DNA from: JBBQWR01 sp038210495
Lineage (GTDB): Bacteria > Planctomycetota > Planctomycetia > Pirellulales > DATAWG01
Assembly (NCBI GenBank): GCA_038210495.1
Contig: JBBQWR010000022.1
Location: 14,280 to 78,279, forward strand
DNA length: 64,000 nucleotides
Direction of reading: 5' to 3'
Within the stretch, counting starts at the first letter, position 1; the number at the start of each line of letters is the position of its first letter. The notes under the pieces are model-generated. The model had not been told where the DNA came from and made no database searches. It worked only from the letters and a program-made list of their open reading frames with translations. Of this stretch, positions 53,025-61,740 are shown piece by piece. Both the position numbers and the translations under genes were made by a program.

Positions 53025-54017
53025 ATGAAAGCCGCTTACATTCAGCGCGTCGGCCCGCCCGAGAGCATCGTGTATGCCGATCTGCCCACGCCGCATCCAA
53101 AGGCCGACCAGGCGCTGGTGAAAATGGCCGCCGTCGATGTGAACCCGATCGACACGTACATCCGCTCCGGCGCCGTGGCGATGCCGCTTCCGATGCCGTT
53201 CGTCGTCGGCTGCGACCTGGCCGGCGTCGTCGAATCCGTTGGCCCGGGCGTCACTCGATTCAAGCCGGGGGATCGGGTCTGGTGCTCCAATCAAGGACTG
53301 CTGGGCCGCCAAGGGACGTTCGCGGAATATTCGGCGATCAACGAGCAGTGGCTCTACCCCTTGCCGACCGGCGTGCGGAACGAGGACGCGGCGGCGGTGG
53401 CGCTGGTGGGCATCACGGCCCACCTGGGTCTGGTGCGCGACGCGCAGTTGCGAACCGGCGAAACGCTCTTCGTCAACGGCGGCTCGGGAGGCGTCGGCTC
53501 GATGGTCGTGCAAATGGCCAAGGCGATCGGCGCCCGGGTCATCACCACCGCCGGCAGCGACGCGAAGGCCCAGCGATGCCGCGAACTGGGCGCCGACGAA
53601 GCGCTGAACTACAAGACAGACGACATCGCCGCGCGGGTGAAGCAATTCAGTCCTGGTGGGATCGACGTTTACTGGGAAACGCTACGCGAGCCCAATTTCG
53701 AGCAAGCCATCGGCTGGCTGGCCCCGCGGGGCCGGATGATTTTGATGGCTGGCCGAGAAGCGCGGCCCCTGTTTCCGGTCGGACCGTTTTATGTGAAGGG
53801 CTGCTCGCTGCTGGGCTTCGCCATGTTCAATGCGACCGCCGACGAACAGCGGACGGCGGCCGACGACATCAACCGCTTGCTCGTCTCCGGCCAGCTACAG
53901 GCTAATATCGATCGCGTCATGCCACTCTCCGAAGCGGCAGCCGCCCATCGCCTGCAAGAAGAAAATACGATCCACGCGAGCGGCGCTCTTTCCGGCAAGA
54001 TCGTACTGAAGCCGTAG
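53025..54017 (+). CDS. qor: Quinone oxidoreductase / zinc-free MDR dehydrogenase
   Basis: A 330-residue medium-chain reductase. The GroES-like N-terminal domain has VVGCDLAGVVESVGPGV and FKPGDRVW; the Rossmann domain has ETLFVNGGSGGVGSMVVQMAKA (glycine-rich NADPH loop), then ELGADEALNYK. The structural and catalytic zinc cysteines of alcohol dehydrogenases are absent, and LVSGQLQANIDRVMPLSEAAAAHRLQEE is usual for NADPH:quinone reductase or crotonyl-CoA-reductase relatives. Reduces quinones or enones with NADPH. ATG 53025. Confidence 0.9.
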   Translation: MKAAYIQRVGPPESIVYADLPTPHPKADQALVKMAAVDVNPIDTYIRSGAVAMPLPMPFVVGCDLAGVVESVGPGVTRFKPGDRVWCSNQGLLGRQGTFAEYSAINEQWLYPLPTGVRNEDAAAVALVGITAHLGLVRDAQLRTGETLFVNGGSGGVGSMVVQMAKAIGARVITTAGSDAKAQRCRELGADEALNYKTDDIAARVKQFSPGGIDVYWETLREPNFEQAIGWLAPRGRMILMAGREARPLFPVGPFYVKGCSLLGFAMFNATADEQRTAADDINRLLVSGQLQANIDRVMPLSEAAAAHRLQEENTIHASGALSGKIVLKP

Positions 54018-54023
54018 CTGTAT

Positions 54024-54090
54024 AGAGCCGCGCACGAAGTAAGCTCTTCTGACGTCAAACGCACCCCCGCTTACTTCATGCGCGGCTCTA
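54024..54090. repeat. Family E hairpin, left copy
   Basis: AGAGCCGCGCACGAAGTAAG pairs with CTTACTTCATGCGCGGCTCT, a 21-bp stem with one mismatch. It overlaps the end of the SGNH gene, whose TAG stop is the first triplet of the repeat read on the minus strand. Confidence 0.9.
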
Positions 54091-55335
54091 ACGCCCTTTG
54101 GCCTGCTCGATCGCCGCCAAGATCGTCGCGACGAACAGCTCATGTCCAGACTTGCTTAGATGAACGTGATCCCAAGCAAACAGCGCCGCGCGATCGGCCT
54201 CTTTCTCGCCGGCCTTGTGAAACGCGGCATAGATATCCGCCAAGCCGGGCCGACTCGCATCGGCCGCCTTCCGCCCGGCGTCGGCTAGCTCGCCCATCGT
54301 GTCCCACATCGCCAGCTGCGGGCAGGTCGTCATGATCAGCACGTCGGCCTTGCCCGCGGTGGCGCGGCGGATGAGCCGGACGGCTTGTTTAAGCGAGGCC
54401 TCGAAATCGGGGCCGCGAGCACCGGCGTTCCAGTCATTCCCGCCGAAACAGATCGTCACCAGATCGGCGTCGGCGTTCTTGGTCGCCCACTCGGGCAACA
54501 GCACGAGATTTTGTCTCAGTTCCGTGCCGCCAATCGCCGGATTGACGATCGTCACTTGGCCGCGATATTTCTTTTCGAGCTCGGCCTTGAGCAGCGTCGG
54601 CCAATTCACCTCGCGATTTGACCAATGAGCGTAGTCCGTAAGCGAATCGCCCATCGCGACAATCTTGATGGGCTTCCCGGCCTTGAGTTTTCCGGCTAGT
54701 CGCGAGAGCGGATCCTCGTGGGAAGCGCCCGTCACTTTGAGAGCGTCCGCCTCATTTTCGGGAATCGTGGCTTCGAGTTTCAGGCCATCGACCGAATAGC
54801 TGTGCGCCTTGGCGTCGCGCCAGTACCACCATTTGCCAAACCAGATTGCGCCCAGCTTTGACGGCGCGTTGCCACTCTTGGCGTCGATCGGCTTGGCATC
54901 CGGTTTGGATGTCTCTGGCAGCAGATCGCGCCACGCCACCGTGATCTTCCGCCAGTCAGTGTTTTTCAGCGGAAACGTCGCGGCGTATCGCAGCGCATAG
55001 TCTTCGTTCCATACAATCTCAAGCGCCCCCAAGTGATCGGAGCCATCTCCTTTGACCCAAAACGAGAAACCGGCCGCTTGGTCCCAAGCGGGCTGACCTC
55101 GCGAGCGACCGGCGACGAACACACCTCGGCAATCGTCGGCGAACTCTAGCTTCAGCGCTTTGCCGAACTTGCCGTCGGCAACGGTGGCCTTAGCCTTGTC
55201 GCTAGGCGATTTGTAGGTGGCTGGATCAAAATCGAGCCCGGTCGGTTCGTCGGCGGCCGCCCGCGCGAGGAACGACAGCGCGGTCAGTGGCGCCACGAGG
55301 GCGGCAGCGAAAATCGGCAGAAAGTGTTTTTGCAT
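54088..55335 (-). CDS. Exported SGNH/GDSL hydrolase with N-terminal carbohydrate-binding-like domain
   Basis: A 415-residue esterase or deacetylase. Residues 1-~28 are a signal peptide (ARA|ADEP). Residues ~30-190 form a beta-sandwich-like domain (FSFWVKGDGSDHLGALEIV, DWRKITVAWRDLL) resembling CBM11-type modules. The hydrolase domain has block I AMGDSLTD (Ser231), block III CFGGNDW (Asn300) and block V DHVHLSKSGH (Asp389, His392), a complete catalytic set. Likely removes acyl groups from extracellular polysaccharide. Bracketed by two copies of the same hairpin repeat. Confidence 0.9.
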   Translation of the reverse strand: MQKHFLPIFAAALVAPLTALSFLARAAADEPTGLDFDPATYKSPSDKAKATVADGKFGKALKLEFADDCRGVFVAGRSRGQPAWDQAAGFSFWVKGDGSDHLGALEIVWNEDYALRYAATFPLKNTDWRKITVAWRDLLPETSKPDAKPIDAKSGNAPSKLGAIWFGKWWYWRDAKAHSYSVDGLKLEATIPENEADALKVTGASHEDPLSRLAGKLKAGKPIKIVAMGDSLTDYAHWSNREVNWPTLLKAELEKKYRGQVTIVNPAIGGTELRQNLVLLPEWATKNADADLVTICFGGNDWNAGARGPDFEASLKQAVRLIRRATAGKADVLIMTTCPQLAMWDTMGELADAGRKAADASRPGLADIYAAFHKAGEKEADRAALFAWDHVHLSKSGHELFVATILAAIEQAKGR

Positions 55336-55454
55336 ATAATTTGGAATTGTCTCACCGGTCGTGGCACAACGGCGTATCTGGATTCTGCAATACGATAGAT
55401 TATTGCGGGTGACGTGCTCGAGCGGCAACAGTGCCGCGCACGAAGCCGTAAGAT

Positions 55455-55511
55455 AGAGCCGCGCACGAAGCGCGGTTGGCCGTCAAAAGCGATTATTTCA
55501 TGCGCGGCTCT
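55455..55511. repeat. Family E hairpin, right copy
   Basis: AGAGCCGCGCACGAAGCGCG with TTTCATGCGCGGCTCT. Together with the copy at 54024 it flanks exactly the SGNH gene and its upstream region. A partial third copy (TGCCGCGCACGAAGCCGTAA) lies just to its left at 55433. Confidence 0.9.
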
Positions 55512-55553
55512 AACGCGCCCCCTTTAGTTTCTATTCCATTTCGGGAATGCCCC

Positions 55554-56261
55554 ATGGCCGACGACGATTTCGATGTGGAAAACCTGGCGTCGTATTTGCA
55601 TCTGAGTGCCTCGCAGGTTGCCCGGTTGGCGGAGCGGGCCAAGCTGCCGTGCCGCAAGGTGCAAGGTCAGTGGCGATTTTCGCGCGCCGAGATCATGCGC
55701 TGGCTGGAAGATCGCATCGGCGCCTCCGACGAGGCCGAGCTCACCGAGATGGAAGGTTTTCTGCGATCGTCGCGTGGCCATTCGCTCGATCAGCCGCAGT
55801 TGATCGCCGAACTGCTTCCCAGGGAAGCAATCGCCTTGCCGCTCCAGGCTCGCACTCGGGCGTCCGTCGTTCGCGAGATGTCCGATGTGGCGGCCCGGAC
55901 GGGTTTGGTCTGGGACCCCGCGCAATTGGCCGAGGCCGTGCGATTGCGTGAGGAGTTGCACAGCACGGCGCTGGAGAATGGCGTGGCGCTCTTGCATCCG
56001 CGGCGGCCGCTCGCGCGGATTTTGGGAGGACCGCTCATTGCCCTGGGGCGCACCGATCGAGGAATTCCCTTTGGCGGTAGCATGCTGACTGATCTGTTTT
56101 TTCTCGTCTGCTCGGTCGAAGATCGCGGCCACCTGCAAACATTAGCCCGATTGAGCCGATTGATCGCCGATCCAAATTTTTTGGCTGAATTGCGGGCGGC
56201 GGCCGATGCGGCCGCCGTTTGCGAGATCGTGCAGCGCATGGAAACGCAGCTAAAAGGCTGA
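55554..56261 (+). CDS. HTH-EIIA fusion: MerR/excisionase-like domain plus PTS EIIA (PtsN-like)
   Basis: A 235-residue protein. Residues ~8-55 form a helix-turn-helix of the excisionase/MerR type (LASYLHLSASQVARLAERAK, GQWRFSRAEIMRWLED). Residues ~78-235 are a PTS EIIA type-2 domain; GVALLHPRRP contains His148 at the phosphorylation position, with the usual neighbourhood altered from GVAIPH. It could be a nitrogen-PTS-like sensor coupling phosphorylation to DNA binding. ATG 55554 is selected because the HTH starts right behind it. No PTS partner genes are in the window. Confidence 0.85.
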   Translation: MADDDFDVENLASYLHLSASQVARLAERAKLPCRKVQGQWRFSRAEIMRWLEDRIGASDEAELTEMEGFLRSSRGHSLDQPQLIAELLPREAIALPLQARTRASVVREMSDVAARTGLVWDPAQLAEAVRLREELHSTALENGVALLHPRRPLARILGGPLIALGRTDRGIPFGGSMLTDLFFLVCSVEDRGHLQTLARLSRLIADPNFLAELRAAADAAAVCEIVQRMETQLKG

Positions 56262-56378
56262 GGCGGTTGCGCGTTGTCAGGGGCGCGATTAAATCTGCCC
56301 GCTGGTCGATCCCACCCATCAGCCGAAATTGCATTCCGCGCGCGCCGACTCCGCCAGAAAACGCGGTTGCAATATTTC

Positions 56379-56645
56379 CTACGGCAAGTCGGCCGGCAAG
56401 AATCGGCCGGTCTTCTGAACGGTCAGACTCAGCGAGATCTGTTTGAAATTTTGAGTGCATCGAACTCGTGGCTGCCACCAATCCCATAAACCGATCAAGG
56501 CAGGTTGAATCAGCGCGGCGATGGTCATCCCGATCATCAGCGTTCGCAATCGAAATTGCCATCGTCGCCGGCATTTTCTCAATGGAGAGTCGAAAGGCTG
56601 CGTCCAGGGGGTCGCCATGCGCGCGGTAGTTGTTCCGACCTCCAT
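56379..56645 (-). CDS. Small planctomycete membrane protein with QFRLRTL anchor
   Basis: An 88-residue protein (79 from the alternative ATG at 56618). RRRWQFRLRTLMIGMTIAAL then IQPALIGLWDWWQP is the QFxLRTLL-type anchor also seen in the 41409 protein, followed by a short C-terminal tail with one Cys. The anchor motif is what persuades me; no other function is visible. It lies convergent to the HTH-EIIA gene and divergent from the aldolase gene. Confidence 0.5.
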   Translation of the reverse strand: MEVGTTTARMATPWTQPFDSPLRKCRRRWQFRLRTLMIGMTIAALIQPALIGLWDWWQPRVRCTQNFKQISLSLTVQKTGRFLPADLP

Positions 56646-56766
56646 TTGCTAGATTGTGTGAGCCAGGGGCAAGGAGAACTGCCCGATTCAGAATATCCGA
56701 TCGGCAATGCTCGTTGAAGCTGCCGCCATCGGGATTTGCAATTCGCAAAACCGTGAACAGTCCGCG

Positions 56767-57681
56767 ATGACGACGCCCTTAGCTGGAATTTTCACTCCGT
56801 TCATCGTGCCGCTCGACGAGACCGGCGCGATCAACGAGTCCGAACTGCGGCGATATATCGATTGGCTAATCGCCAAGGGCGTGCAAGGGTTGTACCCCAA
56901 CGGATCGACGGGCGAATTCCTCCGCTTTACCGCCGACGAGCGAATCCGAATCAACACCATCGCGTGCGATCAGGCGGCGGGCCGCGTTGCCGTGCTCGCC
57001 GGCGCCGCCGAGGCGAACGTTTGCGAAACCCTGAAGGCCTGCGAGACCTATGCGAAAATCGGAGCCCGAGCGGTCGCGATCGTGGCGCCGTTTTACTACC
57101 GACTCAGTCCGGACGGCGTGTTGGCCTATTTCGCCGAGATCGGCCGGCAGAGCCCGATCGACGTCACGCTCTACAACATTCCGATGTTCGCCAGCCCGAT
57201 CGACGTCCCGACCGTGCAGCGATTGGCCCAGTTGCCGAGAATCATAGGCATCAAGGATTCCTCCGGCGACATGGCGCTGATGCTGCGTCTGATGGCGGCC
57301 GTTCAGCCTCAGCGACCGGATTTCTTGTTCTTCACCGGCTGGGAAGCCGCGATGGCTCCGATGCTGCTCATGGGTTGCCAAGGCAGCGTCAATGCCACGA
57401 GCGGCGTCGTCCCGGAATTGACCGGGGCTCTATTTCAAGCAGCCCGGACTTCCGCGATCGATGAAGCTCGGCGTTTGCAATTTCGTCTCAATCGCGTGTT
57501 CGATGTCATGATCGCGCCGCTGGACTTTCCTGACGGATTTCGACTGGGGGTCGGGCTCCGCGGATTCAAGATGGGTGTCGGTCGGCAGCCCCTGGGCCCA
57601 ATTCAGCTCGCTCTGCGTAAATCGATCGAGGAGAAACTGCGGGCGATTTTGACCGAGTTTGGATACTTGGGCGCGAACTAA
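56767..57681 (+). CDS. Dihydrodipicolinate synthase/N-acetylneuraminate lyase-family aldolase
   Basis: A 304-residue TIM-barrel lyase. Signature elements: GLYPNGSTGEF (46-52), the Tyr136 of TLYNIPMF, Schiff-base Lys163 in GIKDSSGD, and a C-terminal GLRGFKMGVGRQPLGPIQ. These are shared by DapA, NanA and related keto-acid lyases, so pyruvate-dependent aldol cleavage or condensation is predicted but the substrate is not. ATG 56767 follows a region with no clear ribosome-binding site. It is not next to other lysine or sialate genes. Confidence 0.9.
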   Translation: MTTPLAGIFTPFIVPLDETGAINESELRRYIDWLIAKGVQGLYPNGSTGEFLRFTADERIRINTIACDQAAGRVAVLAGAAEANVCETLKACETYAKIGARAVAIVAPFYYRLSPDGVLAYFAEIGRQSPIDVTLYNIPMFASPIDVPTVQRLAQLPRIIGIKDSSGDMALMLRLMAAVQPQRPDFLFFTGWEAAMAPMLLMGCQGSVNATSGVVPELTGALFQAARTSAIDEARRLQFRLNRVFDVMIAPLDFPDGFRLGVGLRGFKMGVGRQPLGPIQLALRKSIEEKLRAILTEFGYLGAN

Positions 57682-57744
57682 GAACCCTTCACAAAATCGC
57701 CGGGGTTTATCCCCCATTTTGCGAAGGCCGCGAAGCAAAACTGG

Positions 57745-57772
57745 GGATTGTCCCCTTCTCCCAAGCCGGCGA
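57745..57772. repeat. Family G element (GGGGA..TCCCC)
   Basis: CTGGGGATTGTCCCCTTCTC is a short palindromic element recurring at 60041 (CGGGGACCGTCCCCTTCTCC). Both lie at gene ends. Confidence 0.6.
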
Positions 57773-57796
57773 AGGCACACATGGCTGACCGAATCA

Positions 57797-58684
57797 ATGG
57801 CTGAGCAATGGACCATCGGCCGGCTGCTCACCTGGACGACCGATTTCTTGAAGGGCCGCGGCGCGGATTCGCCCCGGCTCGACGCCGAAATCTTGCTGGC
57901 GGCTGCCCGGGGTTGCAAGCGGATCGAACTCTATACGTCGTTCGATCAACCGGCCGATGACGCGACGCGCGAGACGTTTCGCGAGCTGGTTCGCCGCCGG
58001 GGCGAAGGGGCGCCGGTCGCTTATCTCGTCGGGCACAAAGAATTCTATTCAATGTCGTTCAAGGTCACGCCCGATGTGCTGATTCCTCGGCCCGAGACGG
58101 AGTTGTTGGTCATCAGGCTGCTTGACCTGGTCAAGCAGCGGAGCGCCGCCGGATCGCAAGGCGCGTCGCCAGTGGCTATCGCCGACGTCGGGACAGGAAG
58201 CGGAATCGTCGCCATTGTCGCTGCTCGAAACGTTCCGACCGCTAAGGTAACGGCGATCGACACAAGCGCCGCCGCATTGGCGATTGCCCGAGAGAACGCA
58301 AAGACTCATGGGGTCGCCGAGCGGATCGAGTGGATCGAGGGGGATTTGCTGGCAAGTTTGCCCGCCGAGCGGCGACTGGATATCGTGGCCAGCAATCCGC
58401 CCTACGTCACCGCGGCCGAATTTGATAATCTGCCGCTGGGCGTCAAAAACTTTGAGCCGCGACAAGCCCTGCTGGCGGGCCCGACGGGAACCGAGATCAT
58501 CGCGCGGTTGATCGCCGAAGCCGCGCCGCGATTGAATCCCGGCGGGTGGCTATTGATCGAGATCAGTCCGATGATCGAACCGGCGGCTCGCAAGCTGCTT
58601 GAAGCAAACCCGCTTTTGGAGACGGCGCCGACGATCAAAGACTTGGCCGGGCTCGATCGCATCGTCCAAGCCCGTCGGCGCTAA
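57797..58684 (+). CDS. prmC: Peptide chain release factor N5-glutamine methyltransferase
   Basis: A 295-residue enzyme that methylates the GGQ glutamine of release factors RF1 and RF2. An N-terminal helical domain (1-~85) with RLDAEILLAA and VAYLVGHKEFYSMSF binds the factor. The SAM domain shows IPRPETELLV, ADVGTGSGIVAI (130-140) and the target-amide motif NPPY (200-203). ATG 57797 is preferred over upstream frames. It is followed 33 bp later by murA, likely co-transcribed. Confidence 0.95.
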   Translation: MAEQWTIGRLLTWTTDFLKGRGADSPRLDAEILLAAARGCKRIELYTSFDQPADDATRETFRELVRRRGEGAPVAYLVGHKEFYSMSFKVTPDVLIPRPETELLVIRLLDLVKQRSAAGSQGASPVAIADVGTGSGIVAIVAARNVPTAKVTAIDTSAAALAIARENAKTHGVAERIEWIEGDLLASLPAERRLDIVASNPPYVTAAEFDNLPLGVKNFEPRQALLAGPTGTEIIARLIAEAAPRLNPGGWLLIEISPMIEPAARKLLEANPLLETAPTIKDLAGLDRIVQARRR

Positions 58685-58717
58685 CCTATCGATCTCGCAG
58701 ACGCAAAGTAGCTCGAC

Positions 58718-60019
58718 ATGGAAGTCCTTCGCATCACCGGCGGCGCGCCGCTCCACGGCGCCATCATGGTCAGCGGCGCCAAGAACGCCGCGCTTCCGAT
58801 CATGGCGGCGTCGATTCTCGCCAGCGCGCCGGTGCACCTGCGCCGCGTGCCGAATCTCACCGATGTCGACACGCTCTCGCTGCTGCTTGGTCATCTGGGA
58901 GTCGTGGTAAAACGGCAAGCGACAAATTCGATCCAAATCGATACCGTCGATCTCCGCCCATGCAAGGCGCCCTATCGGCTGGTGCGGCGCATGCGGGCGT
59001 CGTTCTGCGTCCTGGGACCGCTCGTGGCTCGTCGCGGGCTTGCGATTGTGCCTTTGCCGGGCGGCTGTCAGGTCGGCTCGCGGCCCGTCGACTTGCATCT
59101 TCGTGGCCTCGCGGCTCTGGGCGCCGAAATCGAAATCCGCCACGGCTATGTCATCGCGCGGGCGAAACGGCTGCGAGGCGCCGCGGTTTCCTTGGCGGGT
59201 CCGCACGGCCCGACCGTTACCGGCACGGCCAACGTGATGGCCGCCGCGACGCTCGCCTCGGGTCCCACGATCATTCGCGACGCCGCTCGCGAACCGGAAA
59301 TCGTCGACCTGGGAAATTTCCTGATCGCGCTGGGCGCCCGCATCGAAGGGCTGGGCGAATCGACGCTGCATATCGCCGGCGTGGAACAACTCGGCGGCGC
59401 CAACCATGAAATTATCCCCGACCGCATCGAGGCGGCGACGCTGCTTCTGGCAGCCGCGATGACGCGAGGATCGCTGCGGATCGAGCGCCTGAACGCCGAG
59501 CATTTGACGGCAGTGATCGAGGCATTGATCGTCGCCGGCGCCACTTTGGAAATTGCTCCGAATCGCATTGTCGCGACCGGACCTGATCGCCTGCGTCCGG
59601 TTCGTATCGCGGCGGCGCCGTACCCCGGCCTGCCGACCGACGTTCAGGCTCAGTTCATGGCGCTAGCGGCGATCGCCGACGGAACGAGCCGAATTTCCGA
59701 TGGCGTGTTCCCGCAGCGGTTTTTGCACGCGGCCGAATTGACGCGGATGGGCGCCTCGATCGCGCTGGGCAATGGCGCTGCGACGGTCAGAGCGATTCCC
59801 GGCCTGTCCGGCGCCGACGTCGCCGCAAGCGATCTCAGGGCGAGCGCAGCCCTGGTGCTCGCCGGCTTGACCGCCAAGGGAACGACGACAATCCGCGGCC
59901 TAGTCCATCTGGACCGCGGTTACGAGCGACTCGATGAAAAACTGGCCGCCGTGGGAGCACGGATCGAACGGGCGTCGCCGATTTCGGCCCCTCGACCGGC
60001 GCCGCGTCTGGCGAGTTAG
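58718..60019 (+). CDS. murA: UDP-N-acetylglucosamine 1-carboxyvinyltransferase
   Basis: A 433-residue enzyme for the first committed step of peptidoglycan synthesis, transfer of enolpyruvate from PEP to UDP-GlcNAc. It has SGAKNAALP with Lys22, the active-site cysteine in LPGGCQVGSRPVDLH (Cys117, fosfomycin-sensitive form), and PGLPTDVQAQFMALA. Length and inverse alpha/beta repeat are standard. Its presence fits the established view that planctomycetes have a peptidoglycan wall. Follows prmC closely. Confidence 0.96.
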   Translation: MEVLRITGGAPLHGAIMVSGAKNAALPIMAASILASAPVHLRRVPNLTDVDTLSLLLGHLGVVVKRQATNSIQIDTVDLRPCKAPYRLVRRMRASFCVLGPLVARRGLAIVPLPGGCQVGSRPVDLHLRGLAALGAEIEIRHGYVIARAKRLRGAAVSLAGPHGPTVTGTANVMAAATLASGPTIIRDAAREPEIVDLGNFLIALGARIEGLGESTLHIAGVEQLGGANHEIIPDRIEAATLLLAAAMTRGSLRIERLNAEHLTAVIEALIVAGATLEIAPNRIVATGPDRLRPVRIAAAPYPGLPTDVQAQFMALAAIADGTSRISDGVFPQRFLHAAELTRMGASIALGNGAATVRAIPGLSGADVAASDLRASAALVLAGLTAKGTTTIRGLVHLDRGYERLDEKLAAVGARIERASPISAPRPAPRLAS

Positions 60020-60028
60020 TCACAGAAC

Positions 60029-60078
60029 TGCTCGCAAAACGGCCGGGGACCGTCCCCTTCTCCGAGGCGGTCTTGCGA
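60029..60078. repeat. Inverted repeat and family G element after murA
   Basis: GCTCGCAA and TTGCGAGAGC form the outer arms around a family G palindrome (GGGGACCGTCCCC). It sits in the convergent gap between murA and the exported protein, where it could terminate both. Confidence 0.55.
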
Positions 60079-60084
60079 GAGCTT

Positions 60085-61590
60085 CTACAGCGAAAACTTC
60101 GTGTTATACTTCGCTTCCATGCGTCCTCGAATGCTGTCGCGCTCGTTGCCCATCGATGTCCAGACCTTCTCGCGATCGTCAGAGTTTTTTTCCGCCGCGT
60201 CGTCTTGTGCGTTGCGGATTTGCTGGAGATTCGAGGAGACTTCCCACGGCGCCGGATTGTAGCCATAGGCCGTGAACGTGCCAGCCGGGCCATAAAAGTC
60301 GTTCACATGCCACTGATAAGCTACTTGATTATCCAGCTTCGTCAGTTCCAGTCCCGCGCCCCGTAGCGACGCCGCGAGAGCTCGCAGGCCCGAGACAATG
60401 TATTGGGCATATTTCACGACGTCCGGATCGACGTCCAGCGTCGGAAATCCGGCGATCTTGTTGGCGTAGTTTTCGTGCCACTGGGCCGTCTTGTAATAGT
60501 CCTTCGCGCGGTGGTTCAGAATCTGCAAGTTATGCACGGTGCTATTGACGAGGCTAAAATATTTTTGTGTGGCGTCGGCCTGGGGGGGCGGCGGCAATTT
60601 GCTCGACTCCGTCGGCAGGTATTCTTCTTTTTGCAGCGCCACGGGCGTAATGATGAACGTCATCAGCCGGCGAAGCGTTTCGTCGGAGATCGGTCCGGCA
60701 ATCTCGACGCTCGTCGATTGAATCTTGACGGTGGCCGTGTCCAGGTCGTCCAGATGGGCGCCCGCGTCGTCCAAGAGCTCCGAAAGCAGCGGCTTCAAAT
60801 AGCTCGCCTCGGGCACGGTCGCGCCATCGAAATCCAGCGCGATCGCGGCGTGAATTTGCCGATCCACGTCGACGCCGACGCGGATCCCCTTGAGTTTGGC
60901 AAGCAATCCCTTCACGGCAGCTTGCTCGGCCGTTTTACCGACCAGCGCGGCTGACGACGCGACACGATCGGCCATCGCCGCCGGCTCCAGCAGATCTTCG
61001 AGATCGACGGCAAACAGAATCTGCGGCTTGTAAGTCTCGGCCACGCCGGCGAGATATTTCGGCAGGCGGATGTGCGAGTCGCCGCCGATCGTTCTGATCC
61101 AGGCGCCCAGCGAATGACGGTCGGGCGGCGCCATGAACCCGAGCACGCCGGGAGCGATCTCGGCCAGGTAGCCTCGCTTTGAACGCAGCGCCCGAACGCC
61201 AGCAACGGTGTCGAACGTGACCTTCTCCTTGGAAAATAGTTTGTCGAAGCTGATCGCCTCGGGCTCGGGGACGATGCTCGTGACCATCGCGGGCCCGGCG
61301 CCGCCCGATCGCAATTGTGCCCCGCGAACCAACAAGCTAACCCAGGGAGGCAAACGAGCCGAGCCGGCTAGAAATTCTGCCTCGTGCTTCCCGCGCCAAT
61401 CGTCTTTAATCGCTCGCGGTGTTTGCATGATTTGATCCACGCGGACGATCGAGAGCGAGTTCACATCGGCAGGCAAGAATTTCAGGAAGTCGTGGACCCG
61501 ATCGTCGCAGAGCGCCGGACGAACCGTCAGCGACAAGAGAGACAAAAGTGCAGACAAACCCACGATCGGAATTCGATGAGGCAATATCAT
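60085..61590 (-). CDS. Exported hypothetical protein, 501 aa
   Basis: I do not recognise a named domain. Residues 1-~29 are a signal peptide (PIVGLSALLSLLSLTVRPALC|DDR). The remainder is soluble, mostly alpha/beta, with FLPADVNSLSIVRVDQIMQTP near the mature start and a repeated ferredoxin-like strand pattern (GIRVGVDVDRQIHAAIALDF, VKIQSTSVEIAGPISDETL). A glutamine/asparagine-rich tail ends the protein. DUF3352-like proteins in planctomycetes look similar, but I cannot confirm it. ATG 61590 is preceded by GGAG. Lies downstream of the AAA ATPase on the same strand. Confidence 0.75.
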   Translation of the reverse strand: MILPHRIPIVGLSALLSLLSLTVRPALCDDRVHDFLKFLPADVNSLSIVRVDQIMQTPRAIKDDWRGKHEAEFLAGSARLPPWVSLLVRGAQLRSGGAGPAMVTSIVPEPEAISFDKLFSKEKVTFDTVAGVRALRSKRGYLAEIAPGVLGFMAPPDRHSLGAWIRTIGGDSHIRLPKYLAGVAETYKPQILFAVDLEDLLEPAAMADRVASSAALVGKTAEQAAVKGLLAKLKGIRVGVDVDRQIHAAIALDFDGATVPEASYLKPLLSELLDDAGAHLDDLDTATVKIQSTSVEIAGPISDETLRRLMTFIITPVALQKEEYLPTESSKLPPPPQADATQKYFSLVNSTVHNLQILNHRAKDYYKTAQWHENYANKIAGFPTLDVDPDVVKYAQYIVSGLRALAASLRGAGLELTKLDNQVAYQWHVNDFYGPAGTFTAYGYNPAPWEVSSNLQQIRNAQDDAAEKNSDDREKVWTSMGNERDSIRGRMEAKYNTKFSL

Positions 61591-61740
61591 AAGAGGCTCC
61601 GACAAGACGATAGGATTGGCGGCGACGAAACGGCCCGGCGCCGTGGGATAATCGGAGTTTTCAGTCTACCCAGGTCGTCAGCGCGTAGCTAGCAGCGACG
61701 GCCGAGACGAGCACGAATGCAAGGCCTGCATGGCGGGCAA

